Shown: piece after piece, positions 1 to 8,034 of the stretch | How positions within the stretch are numbered: the first letter of the stretch is position 1 | How the letters are laid out: every line of letters starts with the position of its first letter | DNA from: a virus | Reading direction: 5' to 3' (one strand) | Length of the DNA: 24,977 nt | IMG/VR virus record: IMGVR_UViG_3300006874_000131 | Location: 1 to 24,977 of that record | Program-made: the position numbers and the translations under genes | Notes under the pieces: generated by a model | The model's database searches: none | What the model saw: only the letters and a program-made list of their open reading frames with translations | Told to the model about the DNA's origin: nothing

Positions 1-259
1 CGCCTCCGCTGAACGAAAAATGAAAATCTGTAAAACCGTTATCTCTTGCCTGTGCCTTGATACTATCTAGTGTGTGTAAGTACAATTCTAGATCTTGGTG
101 ATCAGGGGTACTAGATCTAGCGTATGGCCAGCAATAACTGCATGAATAATTACAAAATCTAGCCAGTATCCAAGAAACTGTGAAAAGATGGCTCTTTAGG
201 AGTGTCTTCTGTCCAAATTGGGTAATTTTATCCCAGGGTATTGTTTGAAAATTGTTCAT
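1..259 (-). CDS. Radical SAM protein, N-terminal part (cut by left window edge)
   Basis: This is the first 86 codons of a radical SAM enzyme; the rest lies beyond base 1. The radical SAM cysteine motif CxxxCxxC is intact (C36, C40, C43, written CNYSCSYC). It is followed at the window edge by FSFSGG, which fits the start of the family's SAM-binding GGE motif. Such enzymes bind a [4Fe-4S] cluster and cleave S-adenosylmethionine to a radical; the substrate cannot be told from this fragment. The ATG at 259 lies inside the end of the upstream GT-A-like gene (32-base overlap). An in-frame ATG at 277 is an alternative start, and neither has a clear Shine-Dalgarno. It is the third radical SAM gene in the window and of a different subfamily from the other two: it has no N-terminal twitch or B12 domain. 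Confidence 0.82.
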   Translation of the reverse strand, partial: MNNFQTIPWDKITQFGQKTLLKSHLFTVSWILARFCNYSCSYCWPYARSSTPDHQDLELYLHTLDSIKAQARDNGFTDFHFSFSGG

Positions 260-914
260 ACAACCAATCAAAATCATTTATTCTACGCAAATCTTGCGGT
301 GATTGTGCGTGTTTTTCTCCGTATTCTCTGCCTTCTTGGGCGCCGCGTTTTGCTTCATTTCTATAAAGTGCATCTGAAATAGGATTTAGCCACGCCGCCA
401 ATCGGTCTTCAGTTTCAATATTAAGTTGTCCTTGTATAGACTTACTTGATAATTTTGCACATTCTCTAAATGCACTTTTCCAAGTGTTAAACGGATCTGT
501 ATTAAATGCAGTAATGTTACTTATTTCGTTCATTACTCGAAAATTGTCGCTAATACTTGTAGTCATGTCAGGCTTACTTGTATCCATGTTTATTGTCATA
601 CGTCTAGGAAAAAGTTTTACACCGCCGTAGCCGTACTCTAAACCATTTATAGGATTCTTACTGCGCCAAACGTGTACATGATCTAACTGATGATCTGGAA
701 CTTCATAATCAAAATTAAAGGAATCTAAAACCTGTGCATCACCGTCAACAATCCAAAACATTTTAGTAAAACATTTCTTTGCAGCAGCAATGTGTGCCTG
801 ATGTATTCCTTTTACTCCGTCAACAGGCTTAGTCATAGGAAATCGTTCTTTTAGTGCAGCATAATTTTCAGCAGCATTAGGTTCTTTATAACTTATAAAA
901 ACAATGTCATACAT
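228..914 (-). CDS. GT-A-like glycosyltransferase, paralogue of the protein at 13951-14880
   Basis: This 228-residue protein opens with a Rossmann-like strand (YDIVFISY) and has a DGD motif at residues 57-59 after a hydrophobic strand. That is the DxD position of metal-dependent GT-A glycosyltransferases. It is clearly related to the protein at 13951-14880: both share an N-terminal YD[IV][VI]F[IL]SY block with an EPNA run, a DxD at the same place, an [IV]NGL.YG.GG block and a WP/FP..MTINM or YVLNM block. Nucleotide-sugar transfer is inferred from fold-level motifs, not from a recognised named family. The ATG at 914 is chosen over the upstream TTG at 917 and overlaps the HAD gene stop by 8 bases. 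The next gene downstream is a radical SAM enzyme, the same order as at its paralogue. Confidence 0.7.
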   Translation of the reverse strand: MYDIVFISYKEPNAAENYAALKERFPMTKPVDGVKGIHQAHIAAAKKCFTKMFWIVDGDAQVLDSFNFDYEVPDHQLDHVHVWRSKNPINGLEYGYGGVKLFPRRMTINMDTSKPDMTTSISDNFRVMNEISNITAFNTDPFNTWKSAFRECAKLSSKSIQGQLNIETEDRLAAWLNPISDALYRNEAKRGAQEGREYGEKHAQSPQDLRRINDFDWLYEQFSNNTLG

Positions 915-1194
915 CAAATATCCAGTCAGCTTTGTCGTCTACCCACACATCATAATGAGGTTTTTGCATCCACAAATTATGATACTTAACTCCCCAAGAA
1001 AACAACTGTTCTTTAGTTAATGCTGTCCAGTCTATACCTGAATTAGCTCCTCGGGCTGTCCAATAAACTATTGTATGTCCGTCCATATATAATTCGTTAA
1101 TCTTAGTTATATGTTCGTAGTTAGGTTTTGAGTTATAGTAATCACTGTCTTTAGTGTAGCATATTGTTCCGTCAATGTCAACTACATATTTCAT
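907..1194 (-). CDS. Small HAD-superfamily phosphatase (capsule/LPS type)
   Basis: The 95-residue protein carries HAD motif I as DIDGT (nucleophile D6, acid/base D8), motif II around TARG (residues 46-49) and a C-terminal DDK (86-88) in the motif IV position. There is no cap domain. Small capless HADs of this layout are common in capsule and LPS gene clusters, where they dephosphorylate small sugar phosphates. Here it lies four bases-overlap downstream of a cupin and close to an HldE-like kinase and nucleotidyltransferase. A role like GmhB (removing the 7-phosphate from heptose-1,7-bisphosphate between the kinase and nucleotidyltransferase steps) is therefore a reasonable inference, though sequence similarity to GmhB itself is not evident. 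Confidence 0.8.
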   Translation of the reverse strand: MKYVVDIDGTICYTKDSDYYNSKPNYEHITKINELYMDGHTIVYWTARGANSGIDWTALTKEQLFSWGVKYHNLWMQKPHYDVWVDDKADWIFDV

Positions 1195-1550
1195 TTTTGA
1201 CTATCTCCTTTGGCAACTCTGTAATTATCTTCAACACTGTCTGGTGTACTAACCTCTACTAGTGTACCTGCTTCTAAACAAATTATTTGATGCGGTAGCA
1301 ATGGAGGATTATGCCACGAATCTCCTACACGTAATTCATGTACCTCTATATCAGCTGTTCTAGTATCAATCGTACGGACTTCAAAATGTCCTGATAGTAC
1401 ATGCCAAGTTTCGTCCTTTTCTCGATGAAAATGCATACTAAACTTTGCACCTGTGTTAAAATTTAATAACTTACCGCAGTATAAGTCGTTAGTAGCAAAT
1501 ATTAATTCACTACCCCAACCCTTTTCTACATGTCCTTTTAGTCTTTGCAT
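1191..1550 (-). CDS. Single-domain cupin, phosphomannose-isomerase-C-terminus-like
   Basis: This is a 119-residue single-cupin protein. The first cupin motif is visible as H40, H42, E47 (HFHREKDE) with H50 beside it, and a second-motif histidine lies at H87 (PPLLPHQI). These would form a metal site. The N-terminal KGWGSE block resembles the start of the cupin domain of type II phosphomannose isomerase/GDP-mannose pyrophosphorylase, and similar lone cupins occur in LPS and capsule clusters. A sugar-phosphate isomerase or epimerase role is plausible but unproven. Start codon ATG 1550 has GGAAG upstream. It overlaps the kinase gene upstream by 13 bases and the HAD gene downstream by ATGA. Confidence 0.8.
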   Translation of the reverse strand: MQRLKGHVEKGWGSELIFATNDLYCGKLLNFNTGAKFSMHFHREKDETWHVLSGHFEVRTIDTRTADIEVHELRVGDSWHNPPLLPHQIICLEAGTLVEVSTPDSVEDNYRVAKGDSQK

Positions 1551-2335
1551 ATTTCTTCCAATCTCGGAGCATATACGCCTCTATGTTGTACAGAAATTTG
1601 GCTAGACTTTATTGCAAATTCTATTGCCTTTTCTTTATTATCAGTTAACATATAATATGTAACAAAGGCTGCAAAAAAACTATCTCCTGCACCGGTTACA
1701 TCGGCTATTTCTATTGGTTCTACATGATGAGTAGATGTTGTTTTACCATTTTCTATAACAAGCACATCTTTGTCAGCTCGGGTTACAACTAAACTTTCTG
1801 CTTCTGATATAGCATCATTATACTCATGTTCGTTTATTTTTACTATACAATTTCTAAATCTTGCAAGATCAGGTTTCTTAGTATCAATAAATATCGGAAC
1901 AGTTGCATTATTAGTTATTTCTTCTATTAAATCATAAGGAACTAACCCTTTGTCATAATCTGGTATTACTATACAGTCATATACGCCAGCATACGACAAC
2001 TTTACTTCTTGACTCTTAACCTTTTCATCAACTCTGTAAACTTGCCTATAGGATCCTTTTTCAATATACCTATGTTTGTTTTCTACAACATAAGTTTGCA
2101 AATTAATATTCTTTACGCCCAATGCTTTAAAGTTTTCTGCAACATTGTAACTCATGCCGTATGCACTTTCAGTATACATAAGATCAAAAATAGGCACAGG
2201 TGCTTCTTGGCTTATACGAGTTACTTTGCCGTAATGATTTAGATCACAACAACCGTCACCTATTATTAATACGTTCAATGACCTTTGTTGAAGAATATCT
2301 TGCATCTCTTTCAAAGAAAAACAGTTCTTTTGCAT
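1538..2335 (-). CDS. PfkB-family sugar kinase resembling HldE N-terminal heptose-7-phosphate kinase
   Basis: The 265-residue protein has the ribokinase/PfkB layout with HldE (RfaE) kinase-domain signatures. These are an early GDGCCD block (26-31) followed by RISQEAPVP (40-48), a sugar-binding loop YGMSYNVAEN (59-68), PDYDKGL (125-131), and the ATP/catalytic signature DVTGAGDSF (212-220) with catalytic D218. HldE-N phosphorylates D-glycero-D-manno-heptose 7-phosphate at C1. The substrate here may be that or a related sugar phosphate. It is shorter than a usual HldE kinase domain (about 320 residues). The start at 2335 is supported by AGGAAG five bases upstream even though it gives an 80-base overlap with the nucleotidyltransferase gene. 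A later ATG at 2305 is the alternative. Confidence 0.87.
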   Translation of the reverse strand: MQKNCFSLKEMQDILQQRSLNVLIIGDGCCDLNHYGKVTRISQEAPVPIFDLMYTESAYGMSYNVAENFKALGVKNINLQTYVVENKHRYIEKGSYRQVYRVDEKVKSQEVKLSYAGVYDCIVIPDYDKGLVPYDLIEEITNNATVPIFIDTKKPDLARFRNCIVKINEHEYNDAISEAESLVVTRADKDVLVIENGKTTSTHHVEPIEIADVTGAGDSFFAAFVTYYMLTDNKEKAIEFAIKSSQISVQHRGVYAPRLEEICKD

Positions 2336-2651
2336 ATTCGCTTCCTATAACTCTTTTATTTACATAGTCTGATCCAACTATCATTAAATCTGGACCATAT
2401 TCTTTTACAGTACTTATGAGCTCGTCGTCTGTTCCAAACAAACTAACTTCGTCAATGAATTTAATGCATTCTAGCATACGCCTGCGTATGTCTTGGTTAT
2501 TAACAGGTCTGTCGAAACCTTTGTTTACTTTTATCCTCTCGTCAGTATCTATTGCTACTTTTAAATAGTCGCCTTGGGATTTTGCATATTCAAATAATGC
2601 CATGTGTCCCGGATGCAGTATATCAAAAGTTCCGTTTACAAAAATTTTCAT
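2256..2651 (-). CDS. HldE C-terminal-like sugar-phosphate nucleotidyltransferase
   Basis: This 131-residue nucleotidyltransferase has the cytidylyltransferase-like signature NGTFDILHPGH (6-16, HxGH at 13-16), a KGFDRPVN block (44-51), GPDLMIVGSDY (86-96) and YSSTKVI (119-125). The order and spacing match the C-terminal domain of HldE, which joins heptose 1-phosphate to AMP to make ADP-heptose. A CDP- or other NDP-product cannot be excluded from sequence alone. It is a stand-alone protein, encoded just before the HldE-N-like kinase, so the two HldE activities are split and in reversed order. It overlaps the upstream E1-beta-like gene by ATGA. Confidence 0.87.
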   Translation of the reverse strand: MKIFVNGTFDILHPGHMALFEYAKSQGDYLKVAIDTDERIKVNKGFDRPVNNQDIRRRMLECIKFIDEVSLFGTDDELISTVKEYGPDLMIVGSDYVNKRVIGSEYAKELFFFERDARYSSTKVIERINNR

Positions 2652-3169
2652 ACAGAATATAATTGCGGATATTCTAACATTAGATGCATGCCGCCCTTCT
2701 CGTATGCGTTTTTATATACATCAAATATCTGTTCGCTAGATGTAAATTCATAAAATGTTGTGTTTGGACATAACGACTTAAATTGTTCAAAATAATTACC
2801 CTTATGTTGATGTCCGGGATCTAATGGCTCATCGGCGCCTTTGCCTACTCTAATAATAACCGTAGCTGTGCTTCCTGTCATCAGTTCATACTTATCTATA
2901 TGGTTAACAAGTTGATTTGTTGCACTTATTAAGAAGTCCCATCTAGGATAAATGGTAACTACTTTCATTCCGGTCATTGCCATACCTAGACTTATCCCCA
3001 TTTGAACTTCTTCCATTACTGGAGTTTCTATCATTTTATCTTTGTTGACATTATCGAGTGTAGCACTCATTGGATTACCAGGAAAAACAATTTGTTGTCC
3101 GATAAACTTTGTATCATTTTTATCACCTAAAAAGGTCATTGCCTTTGTTAGTTCTTCTTTATAACTCAT
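2648..3169 (-). CDS. Thiamine-diphosphate enzyme, E1-beta/transketolase-like pyrimidine-binding subunit
   Basis: The 173-residue protein matches the pyrimidine-binding domain of 2-oxoacid dehydrogenase E1-beta and transketolases. Catalytic Glu is E53 in ETPVMEE. It is followed by a GISLGMAMTG helix, a WDFLISATNQLVNH stretch and LDPGHQHKGN (116-124), equivalent to the E1-beta histidine loop. It ends where the C-terminal transketolase domain would begin (usual E1-beta is about 325 residues). The matching E1-alpha-like half is encoded at 9348-9977 in the same cassette, and the two probably assemble into one enzyme. No lipoyl-carrying E2 is present, so a two-carbon transfer (transketolase-like or AviB1/AviB2-like branching of a sugar) is more likely than a dehydrogenase complex; this is inference. 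Confidence 0.82.
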   Translation of the reverse strand: MSYKEELTKAMTFLGDKNDTKFIGQQIVFPGNPMSATLDNVNKDKMIETPVMEEVQMGISLGMAMTGMKVVTIYPRWDFLISATNQLVNHIDKYELMTGSTATVIIRVGKGADEPLDPGHQHKGNYFEQFKSLCPNTTFYEFTSSEQIFDVYKNAYEKGGMHLMLEYPQLYSV

Positions 3170-4076
3170 TTTGATAAATTCCTTGTTTTATGTTAACATG
3201 TAGTAACGGCGAAAACGACGGTAAATTAGTAAACGGCTGTAACAAATTTCTATCTTCTATAGTTTTAATAACGTTTTCAGCCATTACATGATGGCACAAC
3301 ATTGATGGATGGTCATCTAAGGGCGGTTGATTAAAATAGTCATAATCGGATCTTATTGTTAATTCTTGATTACCAGGTTGATGTTCGTCCATCATGTCTG
3401 CCATGCTTTGGTATTCTATTCCTTTATAAGTCAATGTCATTAACCGTTCATTCATCCAAGGATTATTTCTAATCCATTCTAAATTTTCATTTGGCCATGA
3501 TAGTAACAGTGTAGGTATACCCTTATCTTCACAAGTGCGTAAAAAATGTTCTATAGGTCTTAGACTATAATCAATATACCATTTTACATAATCATCAGGT
3601 GTTTTGATATCATGTATCTTCATAAAACGTTTTAATTTAGGAATATCATTGTACAATTCATTAAAAGCAATACCCGGTCCTTCAAAAGCAATACAATCTC
3701 TATGAGGTTGAGTAAGTTGCATTACTACTAAACCAATATCTTCTAAAGGAATATCTGTCCTTCCGTGTCCATCCACAAAATTAGTATCACTAAAAAAACA
3801 GGTATTCCACCACTTTAAAATACTCTGATGACTGCCGCCGTTAACTCTATCTACTATTTCTGATGTATTAAAGTAATTTGCAACCAGTCTTGGAAATCTC
3901 ATTCTTGCAGCGTGTTCAATTTGTGTGTGATTTACTAGTCGGTGATCGTAGGTGTTCCACGGTTGTTCAACTATGCTAGGAAGTCCTGTATAATAATACA
4001 GACCTTGTCCCCAAGTAAAACTACATCCTGCAAATAAAATAGATTTATTTACTTTTTCTGTTTTTCGTTTTATCAC
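3159..4076 (-). CDS. SGNH/GDSL-like hydrolase or acyltransferase, long form
   Basis: The 305-residue protein begins with an SGNH-like block I, FAGCSFTWGQGL, with candidate nucleophile S19. Near the C-terminus it has a DDHP....HH block (about 254-263), in the place of the catalytic Asp/His of the family. SGNH proteins hydrolyse or transfer acyl esters, often on polysaccharides. Whether this one removes or adds acetyl groups is not visible. A shorter protein with the same GCSFT..GL block lies at 9970-10680. Translation starts at GTG 4076, preceded five bases earlier by a strong AAAGGAGG ribosome binding site located inside the upstream gene (32-base overlap). Confidence 0.72.
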   Translation of the reverse strand: MIKRKTEKVNKSILFAGCSFTWGQGLYYYTGLPSIVEQPWNTYDHRLVNHTQIEHAARMRFPRLVANYFNTSEIVDRVNGGSHQSILKWWNTCFFSDTNFVDGHGRTDIPLEDIGLVVMQLTQPHRDCIAFEGPGIAFNELYNDIPKLKRFMKIHDIKTPDDYVKWYIDYSLRPIEHFLRTCEDKGIPTLLLSWPNENLEWIRNNPWMNERLMTLTYKGIEYQSMADMMDEHQPGNQELTIRSDYDYFNQPPLDDHPSMLCHHVMAENVIKTIEDRNLLQPFTNLPSFSPLLHVNIKQGIYQNEL

Positions 4077-4500
4077 TTTGTCCTCCTTTCGGCCAACTTA
4101 TTTCCCAGTCTTTAAAATCTGCTGCTAAACAGTCTACTTTATAATCTTTTCTTCCACCAATTAGTTCTTGTATAATATTCTTACTTGTATTTCTAATTCC
4201 GTTCAGACCATGAGTAAGTTCAAGATTTCCTTCTTTTTCGCCTCTACGAAACTTTGATTCATTTTGCCAGATATGCAAATTCATTTGTGCGCAAACTATT
4301 ATAGCTCTAATAGTTTTTGCATCAACTACTGAATTATTTTCATCTAGTATAAGTTGTATGTCGTGTACAATATCATCAATCTCTTGTGCGTACTCGTCTT
4401 TGTATTCTGGTATAAAGACTTCTTTTAATTGTACAATAGAAAGTCTATCAATTAATTCACTTAGTGTTTGTAAATATCTTCTTTCTGATTTGTATGTCAT
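4045..4500 (-). CDS. Conserved unknown protein, mostly helical
   Basis: I do not recognise this 151-residue protein with confidence. It looks mainly alpha-helical: an N-terminal LSELIDRLSIVQLKE helix, then an acidic stretch, a NLHIWQNESKFR segment and a basic C-terminal tail (KTKNRKSK). The N..IW..E pattern faintly recalls DUF4254-like proteins found in polysaccharide clusters, but this is weak. It sits between the SDR gene (ATGA overlap, downstream) and the SGNH-like gene, so it is probably co-expressed with sugar-pathway enzymes. No signal peptide or membrane segment is visible. Confidence 0.72.
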   Translation of the reverse strand: MTYKSERRYLQTLSELIDRLSIVQLKEVFIPEYKDEYAQEIDDIVHDIQLILDENNSVVDAKTIRAIIVCAQMNLHIWQNESKFRRGEKEGNLELTHGLNGIRNTSKNIIQELIGGRKDYKVDCLAADFKDWEISWPKGGQSDKTKNRKSK

Positions 4501-5429
4501 AGGTTCGTAAAACTCCTGTTGTTGTGCGTAACTACAATACTATATGCTTCAATAAGTTGTTTTATACCATAATCTAAATCATACAAAGGTTTCCAACCTA
4601 GTGATTCTATTTTATCATTACTTACAATATAGTTTCGTTTATCAAAGTCTTGTTTAAATTCGTCCTGCTTAATAACTAAACCAGGTATGTGTTCTTTTAT
4701 TTTTTCTGCAAGTTCCATTTTACTTAGATTAGCAGTAGACAATCCTACATTAAATGCTTCGCCTGAACATTTTTCATAGTTTTCTATTACAAACTCAAAT
4801 GCTCTTGCAATGTCTTGTACATGTATATAGTTGCGTTTAAAATGCGCTTCAAACAAAACGAGATATCCATCCGTAAAAGATTTATAAACAAAATCATTTA
4901 CTAACAGGTCTTGGCGCATTCTAGGACTAATTCCAAAAACAGTAGCAAGTCTTAGTGCAACACCGCCGCTAGCAATAACTGTATCTTCTGCGTCACACTT
5001 TGTTTTAGCATACAAACTAAGAGGTTTGAATGGACTTTCTTCTGTGATAATTTCTTCACTAGAACCATACTGGCTGTTTGTGTTAGGCATAATCAATTTC
5101 TGTTTTGCTGTTAACACTTGTGCAATGTGCTTTATCTGTTCGTAGTTAACTTCTACTGTAAGTTGAGGATTATCTTTACATGCTGGCATTCCTACAATAG
5201 CAGCTAAGGGAATTATTACATCGTGATCTTTAACTAATTCTTGCAATAGTTCTTTGTTGCGTACATCGCCTTTTACAAAACAAAAGTTGTCGTTTTTAAA
5301 TAGATGCAAAAGAGACAATTGCTTGTACATAAGATTGTCTAATACTGTAACAGCATATCCTTTAGATAACAAATATTCTGCTGCTGTAGAACCTAAGTAT
5401 CCGGCTCCGCCTGTGATTAATATTTTCAT
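4497..5429 (-). CDS. NAD-dependent epimerase/dehydratase, extended SDR family
   Basis: This 310-residue protein is an extended short-chain dehydrogenase/reductase. It has the NAD(P)-binding glycine motif GGAGYLGS (7-14), an acidic D31 ending beta-2, GDVRN (54-58), a PNTNSQYGSSEE block holding the catalytic Ser/Thr region, and the catalytic pair Y140xxxK144 (YAKTK). Family members epimerise, dehydrate or reduce nucleotide sugars. An HldD-like heptose epimerase, a 4-epimerase or a 4,6-dehydratase-like role are all possible, and the subfamily is not decided by what I can see. Start ATG 5429 follows AAAGGGAT. A 5-base gap separates it from the upstream gene, the largest gap in the whole cassette. 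Confidence 0.88.
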   Translation of the reverse strand: MKILITGGAGYLGSTAAEYLLSKGYAVTVLDNLMYKQLSLLHLFKNDNFCFVKGDVRNKELLQELVKDHDVIIPLAAIVGMPACKDNPQLTVEVNYEQIKHIAQVLTAKQKLIMPNTNSQYGSSEEIITEESPFKPLSLYAKTKCDAEDTVIASGGVALRLATVFGISPRMRQDLLVNDFVYKSFTDGYLVLFEAHFKRNYIHVQDIARAFEFVIENYEKCSGEAFNVGLSTANLSKMELAEKIKEHIPGLVIKQDEFKQDFDKRNYIVSNDKIESLGWKPLYDLDYGIKQLIEAYSIVVTHNNRSFTNL

Positions 5430-5434
5430 ATATT

Positions 5435-6532
5435 TTATCCCTTTAAAGCATTTATAAACTTTGATGTTAATACCATATCGTCATCTTGTGTAATCATACG
5501 AATTAATTTTTCATAATTTTTTTCTATTTTTTCACCATAATTGTCTAGTAAATATTTTTGAACATTATGATTAGTTTTATATTTTTCTTTTAGATCGATT
5601 AGATATTTGCAAGTGCTATATATAGAATTTTGTGCGTCATCTTGTGTAATCTCATTTAAATTTTCAGGAAGAAATTTAAAATTTAGTAACCAAAATCCAT
5701 TGTCAATAAGCCATTTATATTGATCTTGAGTCGTATATAGCATAAAAAATATTTTTGCTTTACCATATAACAAACATTTTAATGTTTTTTCCGATATATG
5801 TTGTCTGTGAAATCTACTGTCTGTATCGACACCATCAGCCCAATTGTGACCTACATCGTTACCTATTGTTTCCCATAACATATTAACAACACTAGTTTGG
5901 TAATCTGTATAAGATGATATGTGATTATGTTCCCAAACTCCGAATATTTCATAACTATTAATAACATCAGAAATATTACTACTATGCGATTTGTAAATTT
6001 TAAGATCTTCTTTTAATATTTCTTTCATATTATCATAGATCATATGTCTAGTCTGAGACAATTTTCCGTTTATATGGAAAGGTCTGTGATAACATCCAAC
6101 AAGATTATTTTTTATGTCAGATGGATAAAAATTTAAAAATTCATGACCAAAATAATAATAAAAATAAAATAAAGTTAATCTATAATCATTTATAGCATTT
6201 TTATGATCAAAAGAATATTTTGCGCCAGAAAGATATATATTACCGTTATCTAAAAATCTTTTTATATCATTATCTGAAAAGCTAGGACCTATCTTTTCGC
6301 CAGGAGTTGATAAAACTATTTTACTTTTATTTTCTTGATTAATAAGATCAATGCTGTTAGAACATTCTAAGTATTTTTTTTTAGGCCAAGATTTGCCAAA
6401 ATAGAACAAATCATTGTTAAGTTTAACACTAAAGCTACCTCGCTCTCCTACATTAACCTTGCCATTTTTTAAAAAATACATAATGTACCCTATTTCATTC
6501 CAACGGCTATACTTAAAATAATACTTGGACAT
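5435..6532 (-). CDS. GT-like protein, divergent member of a three-copy family
   Basis: This 365-residue protein belongs to the same family as those at 8034-9347 and 11197-12573, but is more divergent. Shared landmarks are a mid-protein RPFHIN...TRH..IYDN block (about 150-168), a TSVVNMLWET block (about 213-222) and the C-terminal ISEKTLKCLLYGKAKIFF block (246-263). The SEKT block resembles the donor-binding loop of GT10-type fucosyltransferases. A glycosyltransferase role is therefore inferred, not shown. Unlike its relatives it lacks the downstream GFKTF....DE.Y block. It is rich in Tyr, Phe, Asn and Lys. The ATG at 6532 is chosen, overlapping the radical SAM stop as TGATG; the TTG one codon earlier is less likely. 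Confidence 0.7.
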   Translation of the reverse strand: MSKYYFKYSRWNEIGYIMYFLKNGKVNVGERGSFSVKLNNDLFYFGKSWPKKKYLECSNSIDLINQENKSKIVLSTPGEKIGPSFSDNDIKRFLDNGNIYLSGAKYSFDHKNAINDYRLTLFYFYYYFGHEFLNFYPSDIKNNLVGCYHRPFHINGKLSQTRHMIYDNMKEILKEDLKIYKSHSSNISDVINSYEIFGVWEHNHISSYTDYQTSVVNMLWETIGNDVGHNWADGVDTDSRFHRQHISEKTLKCLLYGKAKIFFMLYTTQDQYKWLIDNGFWLLNFKFLPENLNEITQDDAQNSIYSTCKYLIDLKEKYKTNHNVQKYLLDNYGEKIEKNYEKLIRMITQDDDMVLTSKFINALKG

Positions 6533-8034
6533 CAATCACCTAATAATTTTCTTTTTAAAGTTTTCTTTCTTGTATTACGCAATTGCTCTACTGCATGAAA
6601 TCCAAATCTTTTTTCTAATAGTCTCTCATATTCTGGTAAGCTATTGTATCTATCCCATGCATAATCTCTAAATCTTAAAACTTCTGCTGCTGACAAATAA
6701 TCTGTTGGCAAGTTTTGTGTTTCATATGCGTGTTGCGAGTAACCTATATACTGGTCAGGAAGTTTTACTCCATTTGCTTTTGACTGTCTATATAACGGCG
6801 ATCCTGGATAAGCCATAGCACAGTAAAAACTAGCCATTTCAGTTAAGTTTTCTTTAGCAAACTGTAAGGTATTTTCCATACTTTTCTGCGTGTCTCCTGG
6901 TAATCCAAATATGTAATTTCCTGCTACTGCAATACCATGCGATTGAATATTTGCAATCAATGTAGTAATGTTTACATCTTCAAACCCTTCTTTGTATATA
7001 ATTTTTCTAGCTTCTATATCAGGATTCTCAATTCCTAATGCGAGCCATTTAACACCTGCACGTCTTAGTATTTCTAAATGCTCTGGTTTACAAGTGTCTA
7101 CTCTAGCATATGCCCATATGTTAAAGTCATAGCCTCGTTCAATGATTAACTCACATATTCTTACAAAATGTCTAGGATTAAGAACAAACAGTTCATCTGC
7201 AAATTTAATATTTTTAACACCTTTATCTGCTAGTATACCAAGTTGATTAACTGTAAATTCCGGAGACCAAAATCTAAAGCCATTCATATGAGATGCGTCG
7301 AGTTGATCATTGCTAGATCTATTAATAATATTAATCATACAAAAGGAACACTTATACGGACATCCTAAACTAGTATATATAGATGCAAAAGGTTCTTTTA
7401 TTGAATTATTAGTCCAACTATGCCAGCCAGCTGTTCTATACCCACTGTTAGGATCTATTTTATTCCAATTTATTCCAGGCAAGATAATATCAAGGTTGCT
7501 TCTAGAAACAGGAATAGATGCTTCATTTAAATGTACACCTTCTGCATCCCTATATGCTATACCTTTGATGTAGGACAAGGACTTTGTTAAGTCCGAAGCT
7601 TGACTTAAATCGTGTAATGCTTGTACACCTTCATTTGTAAATGCAATGTCAATAAAAGAATGTAACTCAAGTGTTTCGACAGGCAATGCACTTACATGCC
7701 CGCCTACGAATCCTATTTTAATATTAGCATCTAATTGTTTTACAAGTTCTGCAACTTCTATTGCTCCGGTCATATTTTGCGAAGAAGCGCTCGGTTGTGC
7801 TCCATAGACAATAAAAACTGCCATTTCACATCTAGAGTCTTGTATCCTTGCCGCTGACTGTTCTGCAGTCAATCCTAAGACTTCGCAATCTAATATTTCT
7901 GTTCCTATACCTGCTGTTGATAGACTATTTTCTAAGAGTCCTGCCCAAATAGGTGTCTCTATAGCACTATCGGATGATGCTAAAGACTGAAATACTCTTT
8001 TTGCAGAATTTGCATGAATAAGCAAAAATTTCAT
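6532..8034 (-). CDS. B12-binding-domain radical SAM enzyme
   Basis: The 500-residue protein starts with a Rossmann-like cobalamin-binding domain (about 1-150) and continues with a radical SAM core whose cysteines are C225, C229 and C232 (CPYKCSFC). The usual His-on motif DxHxxG is replaced by DCEVLG (49-54), so cobalamin would bind without histidine ligation, as in many B12 radical SAM enzymes. Other core landmarks are KFADELFVL, ALGIENPD and NYIFGLPGDT. Known class members include C- and P-methyltransferases and ring-forming enzymes. Methylation or rearrangement of a sugar carbon would fit this cassette, but the substrate is unknown. It lies between two GT-like paralogues, coupled to them by one-base stop/start overlaps. 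Confidence 0.88.
   Translation of the reverse strand: MKFLLIHANSAKRVFQSLASSDSAIETPIWAGLLENSLSTAGIGTEILDCEVLGLTAEQSAARIQDSRCEMAVFIVYGAQPSASSQNMTGAIEVAELVKQLDANIKIGFVGGHVSALPVETLELHSFIDIAFTNEGVQALHDLSQASDLTKSLSYIKGIAYRDAEGVHLNEASIPVSRSNLDIILPGINWNKIDPNSGYRTAGWHSWTNNSIKEPFASIYTSLGCPYKCSFCMINIINRSSNDQLDASHMNGFRFWSPEFTVNQLGILADKGVKNIKFADELFVLNPRHFVRICELIIERGYDFNIWAYARVDTCKPEHLEILRRAGVKWLALGIENPDIEARKIIYKEGFEDVNITTLIANIQSHGIAVAGNYIFGLPGDTQKSMENTLQFAKENLTEMASFYCAMAYPGSPLYRQSKANGVKLPDQYIGYSQHAYETQNLPTDYLSAAEVLRFRDYAWDRYNSLPEYERLLEKRFGFHAVEQLRNTRKKTLKRKLLGD

Noticed and set aside
2009-2242. Short plus-strand open frames inside the kinase gene and elsewhere (for example 7310-7573, 13117-13407, 21008-21280)
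   Set aside because: All overlap well-supported minus-strand genes with intact catalytic motifs and show no protein signature of their own.
2256-2335. Frameshifted or broken HldE fusion
   Set aside because: Gene order is reversed relative to HldE and both genes have proper starts, stops and complete domain signatures, so they are two separate genes.
2648-3169. Pseudogene of a full-length E1-beta dehydrogenase
   Set aside because: The reading frame is clean, ends in an ATGA overlap with the next gene, and the cassette carries an equally shortened E1-alpha partner, so the short form looks functional.
5448-5455. TATAAATG, one base off the T4 late promoter, before the SDR gene
   Set aside because: It is part of the coding end of the upstream gene (Phe-Ile-Asn-Ala codons) inside a tightly packed operon; a chance match in AT-rich DNA is likely.
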